Program-made: the position numbers and the translations under genes
Notes under the pieces: model-generated
The model's input: only the letters and a program-made list of their open reading frames with translations
Database searches by the model: none
What the model was told of the DNA's origin: nothing
NCBI GenBank assembly: GCA_022376465.1
Contig: JACDTU010000007.1
Span: 868,001-932,000, forward strand
Length of the DNA stretch: 64,000 nucleotides
DNA from: Cubamyces lactineus
Taxonomy: Eukaryota; Basidiomycota; Agaricomycetes; Polyporales; Polyporaceae
Reading direction: 5' to 3'
In this document: positions 49,912 to 63,141 of the stretch, one piece after another
Layout of the letters: every line of letters begins with the position of its first letter
Position numbering within the stretch: position 1 is the stretch's first letter

Positions 49912-51951
49912 TCACAGCTTGAGAGCACTTAAGAACTTGTTGAAGTCGGGCGTCCCCAAGCCCGTAACCTGACAATACGAGCGCAAGTCAGCATTCGGCA
50001 GACACGCGCTAGAGCCACGGCACGCGTACCGGATCCCATCCCGCAGCTGCTGGGAAACCATCTGTCCCGCATCCCGGGTTGCTGCCCTCCGTGATGTCGT
50101 TGAGCGCGCTCTGGCCGATAGTGTACAAGAACGGGTTGAGGAAGCCCATCGTGGCCTCCCCAGAAGCGAGCAGGCGGTCGTTGACGAGTGCAATCACGCT
50201 CGCGAAAAGCGGTGTACTCGCGCTCGTGCCGGATACCGGGGTGACGGTTCCGTTGATGACCACCTGGTAGCCAATCCCAGACGCGGATACGTCGGGATAG
50301 GCACGCCCGGAGGTGTTGAACAGGCCTGCGTTGGTAGAGCCGAGCTTGGACAGGTAAGACGAGATGGCACTGGACTGGTACTGAGGTGCTGGGAAGATGT
50401 TGGAGAAGCCGCCTGAGGATAGTGCAGCCGCGGTCTCGGGCGCTGTGTCTTGCGTAGCACCGACAACGGTCACACTAGGTTCAGGTCAGCATACGTTCAG
50501 CACCGCATCCGGAAGGTGTGTACTCACAATGGGCACCCAGAAGGAAAAGTCGGTCTGAAGGTAGTGCATTCTCCACCCTCGCCGTCGTCGACACCGCTAT
50601 CACCAGAAGAGAAGAAAATGGATGTCCCGCGTGCCCCGAGTTGCGCGTACGCATTGCAGAGGTTTCTGAGACCGCATCAGTCCCTGGCCACAATGTAATG
50701 ACGCAAGATGTAGAAGCCTACGTTGCGATATCAGCAGATACCAACGCCTCTGGGAACCCGAAGCTGGTGGTGAACACTGTTGGGACAGTGTCCTCAGCGA
50801 TGAGGGCGTTGACCAGGTCAAGGAACCCAGTCAGGTCGCCACCGCTACTTGACCCAATGGTGAAGAACGTTGTAGGCACATTCGTAGCCATGCCCACCGT
50901 ATATTGAATATCCAAGCTCTAATTCCGGGTATATACCTTTAGCATGTCTCTCCCGGGAATAAACGGGCTTTCACTTACACCCTCCACGCTGGCCTGGGTC
51001 TCATCATTCTCACCCCCATCGATCGCCTTCACCGAGAAGGTGGTCCCGCTGGACATGTCCGAGCGGAACTGGCTGAGAAAGCTCTTGAGGTCCGAAGTGC
51101 TCGCGAAGGATGATTCAATGCTAGTAACAGCGATCGTGTTTGACTGTTGCTTCGCGGGTGTTGTCGGGATGTTGTACAGAGCCTGCAGGCACGCAGGCGT
51201 CATAGCATCGTCGCAAGATGGGTCGACGGCCGCGCGTCGCGGATGTGTGACGTTACGGAAGGAGTGGGCTCCGAGGTGCACGCTCGAGAGAGCTTTCTTC
51301 GCTTTGACAGGGAAACTGCGACAATACGTCAACTGTCAGTCATCATACAGATGGTAGTCGGACGCTATCACATACGCAGTCACCGGATAGATGAAATCCA
51401 GATGTGGTTTCACGCTGGCAGGTACAGAGTATGCAAGCGACCGAATGGCACTGTCGCCCGTCTCCTGATGCTCGTAGACGGAAAACTCTGTGTTGAGTAG
51501 TGCATTGGCCTTGGCCACGGGCACTTCGATATTCAACCACTGGCTCGTTGCGCCTGGTGTTGCTTTAATACCATTGCGATCTAACCAATCGGTGACTGCA
51601 GCGAGGCTCTCTGAACTCGGAGCAGTATATTGTTCGACCTGCAATCTACTCAACACTATTGAATCCACGTAATTCCTGGCAAGAACGCACCTCAGCCTTG
51701 CTAAGCCACTTGCGGTAGCTCTGGCTTCCAGGCGTGCTGACGTCGTACAACTTGTCGATCAGTCCCGCAGTGTTGCTCTGCTTGAGCGCAACACGCAGGT
51801 TGAGCACCGTGTCAGGATGGGGAGCCCCGCTTGCCGTGAAACCAGAAGGGGCAGCCGACCGCGCGTCATGAACGTGAAGGCGCTCAGAAACCAAAGGGGC
51901 GCCACAAGCAAGAGAAAAGAGAGAAAATGCAAGCAGGCCGGCTGCGACCAT
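49912..51951 (-). CDS. Sedolisin (S53) serine carboxyl protease, copy 2
   Basis: Paralogue of the gene at 34703-36805 and also 565 residues. Seven exons on the minus strand: 51691-51951, 51376-51638, 50979-51315, 50722-50918, 50528-50665, 50030-50474 and 49912-49968. A signal peptide ([19 protein letters not shown]) is followed by a pro-domain ([20 protein letters not shown]). Catalytic Glu 286 and Asp 290 ([12 protein letters not shown]), the oxyanion Asp (SSGDSGV) and Ser 483 (SGTSASTP) fall at exactly the same positions as in copy 1. The calcium-site motifs ([21 protein letters not shown]) are intact. Exon 3 is 337 nt, equal to exons 3 plus 4 of copy 1 (226+111), so one intron has been lost here or gained there. 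A TATATAA box lies at 52072-52078, about 120 bp upstream. An active acid protease is expected. Confidence 0.95.
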
Positions 51952-52959
51952 CCTGGGTCAGCAAATAAAAGATGGACAGGGAGTAGGAAGGAAAGTAAAG
52001 GGACGCGCGGAGTCGAATACCGTCACTAAGCAATAGGCCTAAGAGAGGAGGAGACAACTGGAGCGATAGTGTTATATACCATGCTCTCCGTTGACCGGAA
52101 CCCGACATCGGGGTAGCCTCGCTGTGTTTGATGAGCGCACACTCTAGATTGATCCTCTAAGGGCCGGTTTTTGCGACAGTGATAGCAATGCACGCGATAG
52201 GCCATAGGTCGTCAGTGTGGTCGACGCGACGGCGGCAAGCACGGGACACCGCCATGGCCGACCTATCGAAGTAGGAGCTTTCCCCAGGGGGGTTGATGGT
52301 CATACAGAAATATGCCTAGAGGCAATGCACAAGGGCGTGTAACCTGTGTGGACATGATGGGACCTGTCGGAGATGTTGAAGACTCGTGAGAGGCGACTGA
52401 TTCAAAAAGCGGATGCCAACATACATACCTTACGCTAGCAACCGGGTTGGGGTGATATCAAGTTGCGCCGAACATGTGCGCGACGTATAAGTGATCATAC
52501 ACTACCCAAGGCACTCGGCACTGTTTTCGAAAGCCAGACTTCTGCTACATTGAGTCATTGACGACACTCATGAGAGGGAGCTGGAGAAGTTGCAAAGGCA
52601 TGGGCGCTCCGTGTGAGGATGCCATCAACTTGATAAGACGCCCAGCATTGGAAGCCGAGATGCTTGTCCTAGACGACCGTCATTCACCATGATCTCACAC
52701 ACACCTACTTTTGACCTGTTCGTGATGTTGTACTGACACCCAGGTTCTTTCTCGATAGCGATGCAATGCGACGTTGGTGCGCGACTGCAAGATTACGTGA
52801 TTGCGCGCAAGGCGGGGAATTATGACAATGAGATGTATATATTACAACCACAGCATACGACAGCTGGTGAGATGTGGTATCAAGACCGAAACAAACAGTA
52901 GTAGTAGCTAGGACAACAACCAGAGACACACACATCGCACAACGGTCAGTCTCCCAAGC
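51952..52959. promoter_or_regulatory. Sedolisin copy 2 promoter and intergenic region
   Basis: Contains TATATAA on the minus strand at 52072-52078 for sedolisin copy 2. The rest, up to the 3' end of the fumarate reductase gene, shows no ORF with a motif and no repeat. Confidence 0.6.
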
Positions 52960-55218
<2,259 letters not shown>

Positions 55219-55586
55219 TATGATGAGGAAGAGGGGGATAGGGAGGATGGGAGAGCAGGGATGAGACGGACCGACCGAGGACGAACATAGCTCTTATACG
55301 GCCTTGCCGGGTCACCTGAATCACGCGAGGCGGATCCATGTGAATTCCCGCCCGCTCCCCACTCCGGTCAGACGACGACTTCGGCGGCAAGACACCTCGA
55401 AAAGGCACCGGCGGCCCGGCGCCCACGGCCGTGCTACCCATTCCCCCGCAGCGTCTGCTCGGCCTCCCGGCCACTCGCCGCAGACGCGGTGCCGGCGTAG
55501 CGTCCAATACAAATTGGCAGAATCGTAATCACGCTCCTAGCACAACGCCGACGCCTCGAATCCCATGTCTAGAATACAACACACGT
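55219..55586. promoter_or_regulatory. Promoter of fumarate reductase and 3' flank of NRK1
   Basis: 368 bp between two minus-strand genes. GC-rich with overlapping chance frames on both strands. No specific element was recognised. Confidence 0.5.
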
Positions 55587-56789
55587 CTATGCCGAATCCC
55601 CACACATATGACCATCCCCACCGCTCACGCCTTCCAACACCCCGCATGCCCGGTCGACCATGTCGCTCATGCTCAGCTCTAGCCCCTCCAGCAATAGCAG
55701 TCCGGGTACCTTCCCGTTCGGTTTGCCGTGCTCGACGTCTCCGTGCTCCAACATGCCCTGATGTGCCTCGACGTATGCGGGCCATACGATCTGCTCCCAG
55801 TAGTTTGGTGGGTCACGCCATAGACTGCCCTCTGGATCAGATTGAACTCCGTGGTGCGAAAAGAGGCATGAGCACATTTCGGCCGGCGGCGAAAGGGCGG
55901 GTTTAGGAGGTGGGTCGATCAGGAAGCGGAACGGGAGGAAGAGCGTTAGGATGCGCTCAGCACCGCCGCAGCGGAGGAAAAAGTCCATACCTGCGGTGTG
56001 ATACCCATGCCGTTCGTGTCTCCGCTGCTTCAGCACATCGTGAGGTACGCGCAAGAAAATGCGGACGTCCAGCTTGTCCACGACCTCCTATAGGCGTGGT
56101 TCAGTTGCGGTCCTCGACTATTTCGTCATTTTGGACTCACCGGGTGCCAATAAAGGAGGAATCCGTCGACCATGACCCACTTGATCTCCCCGCCCTTCTC
56201 TCTGTGTTCCTTCTCTACTCGTTCAAAGTATGCCTTCCACTTTTTGTACACGTTATCATCTATGGGTACATCCTTTTGCTCGTTCAAGTGATCGTGTGAG
56301 ACGTGCTCTGGAGGAATCTCTCCAGTGCGTTTCACCTAAGCCGTGATGATCAGACGTTGCAAGCATATCCAAGGTTGTGCGCATGCTCACCTCTTCTAGG
56401 GAACTGACCATCCGGGGCCATTCTATAGCGCCTTCTGCGCGATCCCAGTCCTGCACGCCATAGACTGGGTGTATGGGTATCTTCTCTTGCGGCTATGATC
56501 ACGCCCTCATAAGACCACCCTCCGAAGGCAATGCTACACTCCGAAGTGTACATACTGGTGCAAAGTCCTGGATTACACGAACAGTAAGCCCAACGCTTCT
56601 ACCAAACGCAGGTAATCTACGCACATCTTGATGAATGATAACACTATTGGGTAGGATTCGACGGAGGTGCTTAGCGAGTGTAGTCTTGCCAGAGCACGTC
56701 GCACCTCTACATGTACGTTTATGCACATCTGGATTGAGAGTGTGGAGTAGGACTTACCCAATCCCGACGAGAATTACGCGTGTCTTCAT
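55587..56789 (-). CDS. NRK1: Nicotinamide riboside kinase
   Basis: Phosphorylates nicotinamide riboside to NMN in NAD+ salvage; cytosolic. Seven exons on the minus strand: 56758-56789, 56625-56706, 56556-56567, 56391-56492, 56141-56335, 55991-56087 and 55587-55831, giving 254 residues. The P-loop is GGATCSGKTT at residues 11-20, split by the first intron. Next come HQDDFAP, with the Asp pair expected to bind the substrate ribose, then HPVYGVQDWDRAEGAIEWPR, matching the NRK signature in which Asp-Trp-Asp precedes the substrate loop. The strand before the lid is WVMVDGFLLYWHP, the lid-region arginines are RRHERHGYHTA, and the late motif DPPNYWEQIVWPAYVEAH is characteristic. Exon 3 is only 12 nt (DFAP) and is flanked by good GT-AG sites. 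The last 70 residues, including LLLLEG, are diverged. Confidence 0.9.
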
Positions 56790-57264
56790 AGCGTCCGAAA
56801 GTCGAATACGGCCCGTGTTCCTGGGCCTCGGTGCACGCGACGAGTTCCTTGGTGGAATCTATCAGCCCATTGCGATAGAACGACTCCTCCGCAGGGGATT
56901 CTGACCTCAATAGACGACTGAGGAGGCCAAGAGGCTCTCAGCAGAGGAAAAGCGACAAAGCCGAGTAGGATGAGGATTGCTTAGTGAGTGTAAGGCGAGT
57001 GCTGAGAGTGAGAGTCACCGGCCTATCGAACCGATCATCCGCAAAAGAGATTAGATAAGATCTTTGACTCTCGATCACTCATTAATGGGCGCTAATTGTA
57101 CGCTACGGTCGTGACCGCTGTGGCGCTCGATGTACATAACGTTAGCCACAACGCGGTCGCTCAGCTTGTTAAACGACCATCACCATTCACATTAGCCACT
57201 GTGCTCAACCTGTGTCTAAGGGCTCTATCTATCTGCAAAACAGTCTGGTAGGGAGTGTGACGCC
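56790..57264. promoter_or_regulatory. Divergent promoter region NRK1 / PAXX-like gene
   Basis: 475 bp between divergently transcribed genes; both promoters must lie here. No TATA box or repeat is recognised. Confidence 0.5.
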
Positions 57265-58452
57265 ATGTCTTCAGACTCGGATACACTGTCGCACTTCACA
57301 CCATTGGACGAACTCATCCAGGTCATATACCAAGGCTCAGGGCGTTTCGTGATCATCTCCTCAGTCGACGAGTCCAGCTGGACAACACACGTCGGACTTA
57401 CGGGAGAAGAGGGGCGATGGTGGCGGGGACGGTGGACGGAGAAGGACGTCCGCGAAGTCATCGTACGTCCCCCCACTTCTCGCATACTAGCGCACCGGTA
57501 CTCCAGACGTTCACGCGCGCTCTAAACCCGCATCGACGCGTCTCCGCAGGGCTCGAAGGTGTCCGGCTTCCTCCTCGACTCCTTCGTCGAGAAGCTGTCG
57601 GATACATTTGTGAAGGGTGAAGTCTCCATTGGCAACTGGGCTTCCGAGAAAGGCTCGCCGATCCAGGTGCGTGCGAGACCCGAGCGCTCCGTCGCGTCTG
57701 GGGCGTACTGAGGCCGACTGACGCAACTGTAGTTGGTGTTCGGGACCAATGCCAAGACGCCTATACAGATGCAGTTGGTCGAGCTTTCGCCGCAAGATGC
57801 TGCAGTGTTCGCTACAAAGGTTTTCGTAGAGGCAAGTCTACTACGCAGACCGCGCCGAGTCGTGTGCAGACGCTCACATTAGCTATGCGTTCAGATTGCA
57901 CTGCAGGCGCAATCACGAAAGTGCAGGTTACATGCAACTTCATATGATATCCCTGCGGCCATTCCCGCTGTTGCAGGTCCGTACTTCAGTACAATTGTAT
58001 TCATATGTAGAGAACTCACTTCGTCGCTTTCAGCATCGTCATCGACCAAGCCTTCCGGTCGCCGTTCTCCTCAATCATCCACACATGCAAGGTCTCATAG
58101 TCCTAGCAACACCAAGGGCAAAGGAAAGGCATCCGACGCCTATTCCGCGACAGAGTCCATACTCAAACGCAAGGCGGAAGAAGCAGATGATGAGATTCAG
58201 ACGCTCAAAGCCGAGCTCGAGAAGGTGAAGCGGCAGCAGCACGCCATCATGACAGATCCCTCGAAGCTACTTCCGGTGGCTAGTACGTGTGCCATCGCGA
58301 CGTTGGCGTTGACTCTACTGATACGAGGTCGAACAGAAACAAAGCCGTCTCAAGCGGCCGCGACGAAGGCACGAGGTGTGTCACTTGCGAACCCGACGAA
58401 GAAAGCGCGCAAGTACAAGCCGATTGAGTTTGCGAGCGACGACGATGAGTAG
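57265..58452 (+). CDS. Candidate PAXX/XRCC4-superfamily end-joining factor
   Basis: Possible non-homologous end-joining accessory protein. Exons 57265-57462, 57550-57666, 57733-57831, 57895-57976, 58034-58282 and 58337-58452 give 286 residues. The first about 145 residues fit an XRCC4-like head: two strands around HVGLTGEEGRWWRGRWTEKD (compare the human PAXX head, a strand followed by ELW and a TPDSL-type turn), then a helix pair (GFLLDSFVEKLSDTFVKG), strands ending in PIQMQLVELSPQ, and a helix leading into the stalk (VFVEIALQAQSRKCRLH). A Ser-rich linker and a coiled coil (LKRKAEEADDEIQTLKAELE) follow. The C-terminus ends KKARKYKPIEFASDDDE, resembling the basic-acidic Ku-binding tail of PAXX. 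The intron at 57832 has a consensus GC donor (GAG|GCAAGT). The family assignment is inference from pattern and needs a profile or structure comparison. Confidence 0.6.
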
Positions 58453-59033
58453 AAGCTGCTATGTCAGATTACTATCTTCGCTATTTCGCTTTCGCTTTGC
58501 TACTGTACCCTACGCCGTATACGACCTAACTATACCGCGGCCAATTTGGATCCCTGCACTGCGGCGGATCCCATGATTGGTTGTCATAGGAGGCCTCCAA
58601 TCACACGATCGGGTCAGTTACCTCGCCCAGTTTCCGCAAGGCGGCTCAGAAGACCGACGTTCGAAGCACATGCGGCAACCCTATCTGGAAAGGCGCGCAT
58701 ACCAAGGCCTCGGTCAGGTTCGAGGCCAGTATGGTAGGGCAGTCTAGCATGGTCTATAACTCATCGGCGACGTCCCCGATACCTCCTAACCGTCGCCAAA
58801 GGCTAATGTATAGCTGGGGCCCTTCTGGACAGCGCCGCAGGCAGGACTATGGAGTGCGCCTGACATGGCTCTAGAATCCAATACCTCCGTCGCGCACACC
58901 TTCTCCAGCGGCACTCGCAGTATAAAGCCAGTCCATCGACGGCCTCTCTCTGTCCAAAACCCAAAAGCTCCTATCTTACAACACGTCTGTTTTACGCATC
59001 ACTATCCCCAGTCTACTGTCACTTGCCAGGCCA
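58453..59033. other. Intergenic region, nothing recognised
   Basis: 580 bp between two plus-strand genes, holding the 3' UTR of the PAXX-like gene and the promoter of the next. No motif-bearing ORF or repeat. Confidence 0.5.
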
Positions 59034-59596
59034 ATGTCGGTAGCTGCGTCTTCGAACCACTGGCTCTCGGACTGCCTCTGCGACCTCATGGCGTCGCCGC
59101 ACGTCGCGATGCCGCCGCTCGGGGGCTTGCACCTCGGTCCAGGGCCTGTGGACGTCTTTACTACGCGGTTCAACCAGTACTTCCTTCCCGACGCGCGGGG
59201 CACCCTCTGCGGGCACCCCGTGGATAGGGACGGGCTGAAGGCTGGACTGCTGGCCTTACAGAAGCGATGGAATCCCGAGGCGATCAAGGTCATGGACGAG
59301 CCTGGTCATCATGGCCTGCCTTTGGGGCATAACCTGGTATGTTGGTGATCTTGCAAGTGATCGCGCTTCAGGCTGAAGGAATTGCTCATCACGTATAGCT
59401 GTGTACCGAAGTTGAGTGGACGCCCGAAGGCTCAAAAGTGCCTGAGGTCGTCATCGCCGAGGCTTCGTGCGTCATTCTCGTTCTCGATGCGACAAGGCAC
59501 TCATACGCTATATATCACAGAATGAGCGAAGAGAGTGGCCACGAACAGATCCGATTCCTCAGGATGGAGGGGAACTCGGCGCTCTTCAGGGCCTGA
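59034..59596 (+). CDS. Small NTF2/SnoaL-like protein, function unknown
   Basis: Exons 59034-59336 and 59399-59596 give 166 residues; the 62-nt GT-AG intron keeps frame. No signal peptide or membrane segment. The pattern of a long N-terminal helix (FTTRFNQYFLPDARGTLCGH), a GLKAGLLALQKRWNPEA helix, and then beta strands (CTEVEWTPEG, PEVVIAEASCVILVLD, SYAIYHRM, IRFLRMEGNSALFRA) fits an alpha+beta NTF2-like cone fold common among small Agaricomycete proteins. No catalytic residues can be named. The fold is inference; the gene itself is supported by splicing and composition. Confidence 0.7.
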
Positions 59597-60493
59597 GTAC
59601 TTCAACCGGTCGGACTTACCGGATCATGGTACTTGCGCAGCTACCTCCACCAGTTCTCTCACGCTCTGCACATCAGGACTCTTATTCTCCTTGCCACTAT
59701 ATGTCTGCGTCATATTCTTCACATAGTATGGCTCTCTAGTTCGCGATGACTTGTATTATATGACAATGTTGTGCACATGCTGTATGATTAGTATAATCTA
59801 GCTTCTCCGCCTGCAGCAAGCTTCGTCAGTGACTGCTATTGTGCAACCACTACACAGTACGTGCATGACATACTTAGGTGTATCACGGCGATGTGCTGGG
59901 GGTTTCATCTAGCGGCATCGTTGCACCGAATTGACGCGGATTGCGACTAACGTGTTCCACCTTTCAACTTTAACAGCGTCCTGGTACTATCCCTTAAGGC
60001 GCAAATGATGTCTTTTTCAGCAGCTGCATATACGAGGTGTCGCATACGGCCCATCAGCTTAAACGTATGATACTCACTAGTGCTTCGAGGCGTTCCTTTG
60101 ATAATGCCTTCGATAGTGCAATGTACCATTCAGGTCGCGCTCAGCGACTACGCACTTTGAACTACTCAGTGGCGCCTCTTACCTTCTCTTACTTGATTGA
60201 CGTGACTACATTTAAGCTATGGTAATCCAGGGCAGGCCAAGAAATCGGCAATCAATGTGATCGAGAGGTCGAGAGCCTCGTGGCGCGTTCCCCGCATTGC
60301 GCAATTGCACACAATTCCTTTAGGCGCCTATGGCAATTTTGGTCTTTGCAATGCTCATCTTCTCATGCCGTCCTCGGTTCCTCGTCTACGTCTTTTGCTC
60401 ACGACCACCTCACGACCTCTTGTTTTCCGGCTCCTGAAAAGAGCGCGTTTGCTCGACAAAAACTAGGCCAGCAGCGAGCTCGCCGTACCCGCC
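59597..60493. promoter_or_regulatory. Intergenic region and permease promoter
   Basis: About 900 bp, AT-richer than average, with no motif-bearing ORF. The right end must contain the promoter and leader of the amino-acid permease. No specific element was identified. Confidence 0.5.
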
Positions 60494-62813
60494 ATGTCTC
60501 ACGAACAGGGCGCTGCCTCTCCGGCGTCCTCACATCCCTACGACGCAGGCAAATCCGCCAAGAAGGCTAGCGTCAGCGAACTCGACCTCCACGATGTCGA
60601 GCATGGTACCAGCGAGCAACCCATCGGCGCGTTGCCCGTTCCACCCATAGACAAGCGCAGGGCGGGACTGCACAGAGCGCTCTCCGCTCGGCAGGTCTCC
60701 ATGATCGCCATAGCCGGAACGATTGGTACGGGCCTCTTTCTGGGTACTGGCCGGTCATTAGCGCAAGGTGGACCAGCCAGCATGCTTATATGCTACAGCC
60801 TGGTCGGCTTCATTGTGTATATCACGCTCTTGCTGCTTGGGGAGATGGCAACACAATACCCTGTCGCAGGTGCGTTCGACATGCTTATTGCCCTCGGTAA
60901 TCCTGTATCTTATGTAACATTACCAGGTTCATTCAACGCCTACGCCACCCGCTTCTTCTCCCCGTCATATGGCTTCGCTCTTTCATGGAATTACTGGTTC
61001 AACGACGCTGTGTCTGTCGCCTCGGACCTGACTGCCGCTCAGCTCGTTCTTCAGTACTGGACCACTTGGCATACTTGGGTCATCAGTTTGATCTTCTGGG
61101 TCTTCCTAGTCACTGTCAACTCCATCCATGTACGCGCGTATGGAGAACTTGGTGAGTGTTACTTGTGATCTCAGTGATCGACTGTCCTTTAATGACTTAC
61201 CCACCCTGCCAGAGTACTGGTTGGCGTCATTGAAGGTCATCACTGTTGTTGTATTCATTATCCTCGGAATTGTTGTCAACGTTGGAGGCAACCAAGCACA
61301 TGAATACATCGGTGGGAAGAACTGGCACATCCCTGGTGCCCCGTTCGTGGGTGGTTTTGGTGGCTTCGCAAGAGTCTTTGTGACAGCTAGCTTTGCTTGT
61401 GAGTATGCCTTGCTCATTCAACAGGTCAAGCGCTAATGCGTTATATAGACGGCGGTACCGAATCGTTGGGTATCACCGCGGGCGAAACGAAGAACCCCTC
61501 GCGCAACATGCCTCGAGTCGTCAAGTTTGTTTTTTGGAGGTACATATTCCCATGAACTTGTTACGACACCATCCATATGCTAACGCCGCGTCTCCCCAGA
61601 ATTCTACTATTCTACGTCCTCAGTATCTTACTAATGGGATTGAATGGTATGTGTTATGGACGTTGCCGCCAGAGCGAGCTAAACTCATGTGTCCTGTAGT
61701 ACCTTACACATACCCGGGCTTGTCGAACAAGGAAACGACCACATCGCCCTTCACTATCGTATTCCAGATGGCCGGATCCAGTGCGTCTCCAAACGATCGC
61801 CACACTTTACATTATGCTAACCGTCATTATCAATATAGCTGTCGCCGGATCCTTCATGAACACCGTCATCCTCACCTCCGTCCTCTCCGCCGGCAATCAC
61901 GCGCTCTTTGCTGGAACGCGTGTGCTGTACGGCCTCGCGACCACCACTCCTCCACAAGCGCCAGCCATCTTCGCCCGGACGACCCGCTCGGGCGTGCCAC
62001 TCCTCGCGTTGCTCGCGACGAGCAGCATCAGTATTCTCTGCTTTGGCTCGAGTTTCATCGGGAGTGGAGAGCTGTGGGGTTGGCTCCAGAACATCGTGGG
62101 CGTGTCCAACCAGGTAAGTCGAGTTCTCGATCGTCGCGGTATAGAATAGAGCTGACATACTTGGTAGATCGCGTGGTTGTCAATTGGGCTCGCGAGCTGG
62201 AAGTTCAGGCGTGCTTGGGTGCGCCAAGGTCGCCCCTTGAGCGAGATGAAGTTCAGGGCAGGATGGACATGGCCTTGGGGCCCGTACTTCGTCGTATGCA
62301 TCCTTCAATCACGTATATGTCGTAGCTTTCGCTGACAGCACGCATGCAGGTCATCTCCGTCACCGCGCTTATCATCAGTGAGTAGTTGCTCCAACGCGCA
62401 GCACAATCTATGTATGAGCCACGGCTGACAACAAATCATTACTAGTCCAAGGATGGTCCTCCGTCATACCCGAGTTCTCCGCGGTCGACTTCGTGTCGTT
62501 CTACATTGAGATACCCGTCATGATTGTGATGTACATCGCCTGGATGCTCCTCAAGCGCCCCAAACCAGCTTCCGCCTCGACCGTTCCCCCAACCGCCTCT
62601 GAATCTGACGCGCAGCCCGCCGAGCGCCAGAGTCTCGGCCGCAGGATATGGCAGTTCCTGACGTACCACGACAACGTGGACATCCGGACGGTCGATTTGA
62701 AACGCGACGAGTATGTGGAGGAGGAAGAGGATAGAGTAGACGATGAGCGGAGAGAGGCGAAGTTGAAGGGCCGCTGGGGTCCGCTTTGGAGAGTGTACTA
62801 TGCTGTTGTATGA
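60494..62813 (+). CDS. Amino-acid permease (YAT/APC family)
   Basis: Predicted plasma-membrane proton-coupled amino-acid importer. Ten exons (60494-60869, 60927-61151, 61213-61398, 61449-61539, 61600-61646, 61700-61780, 61839-62113, 62168-62293, 62350-62377, 62446-62813) give 600 residues, all junctions in frame. A hydrophilic N-tail of about 70 residues leads to the family start LHRALSARQVSMIAIAG and GTIGTGLFLGTGRSLAQGGP, the APC substrate-binding loop in TM1. Further landmarks are FSPSYGFALSWNYWFND, YGGTESLGITAGETKNPSRN, SVLSAGNHALFAGTRVLYGL and a late IAWLSIGLASWKFRRAW. About twelve hydrophobic segments are visible. The C-terminal tail ends DERREAKLKGRWGPLWRVYY. Individual substrate preference cannot be read. 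Placed near a secreted-protease neighbourhood, it may take up released amino acids; that link is inference. Confidence 0.93.
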
Positions 62814-63141
62814 GTCGTACCGTCGGGATTACGATCATGAATGATCACGATATCTTTTATCACTATCCGAACTTGTTGGATACAGTAGGTATCGTTGTGA
62901 GAGTGAGGCCTAGAGCTACTACGATCTGCGCCGTGACTTGCCATATCCAGGCGGGACCAGGTGCTGTGACGAGGATACACGCAGGGCCCAGTTGTGGACT
63001 CTTGCACAGTTGCGATATCTTCCAGCGTCAGGACAGGCACTACGTATGCTTTCAGCACGCGGGCTGCGTACAAACACAACAACAGCATTGTGCGCATATC
63101 ACAACTTCTCACCCAAACAGATTCTATTCAACCGACCGCGA
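62814..63141. promoter_or_regulatory. Short spacer with aldo/keto reductase promoter
   Basis: 328 bp between two plus-strand genes. Nothing specific is recognised. Confidence 0.5.
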
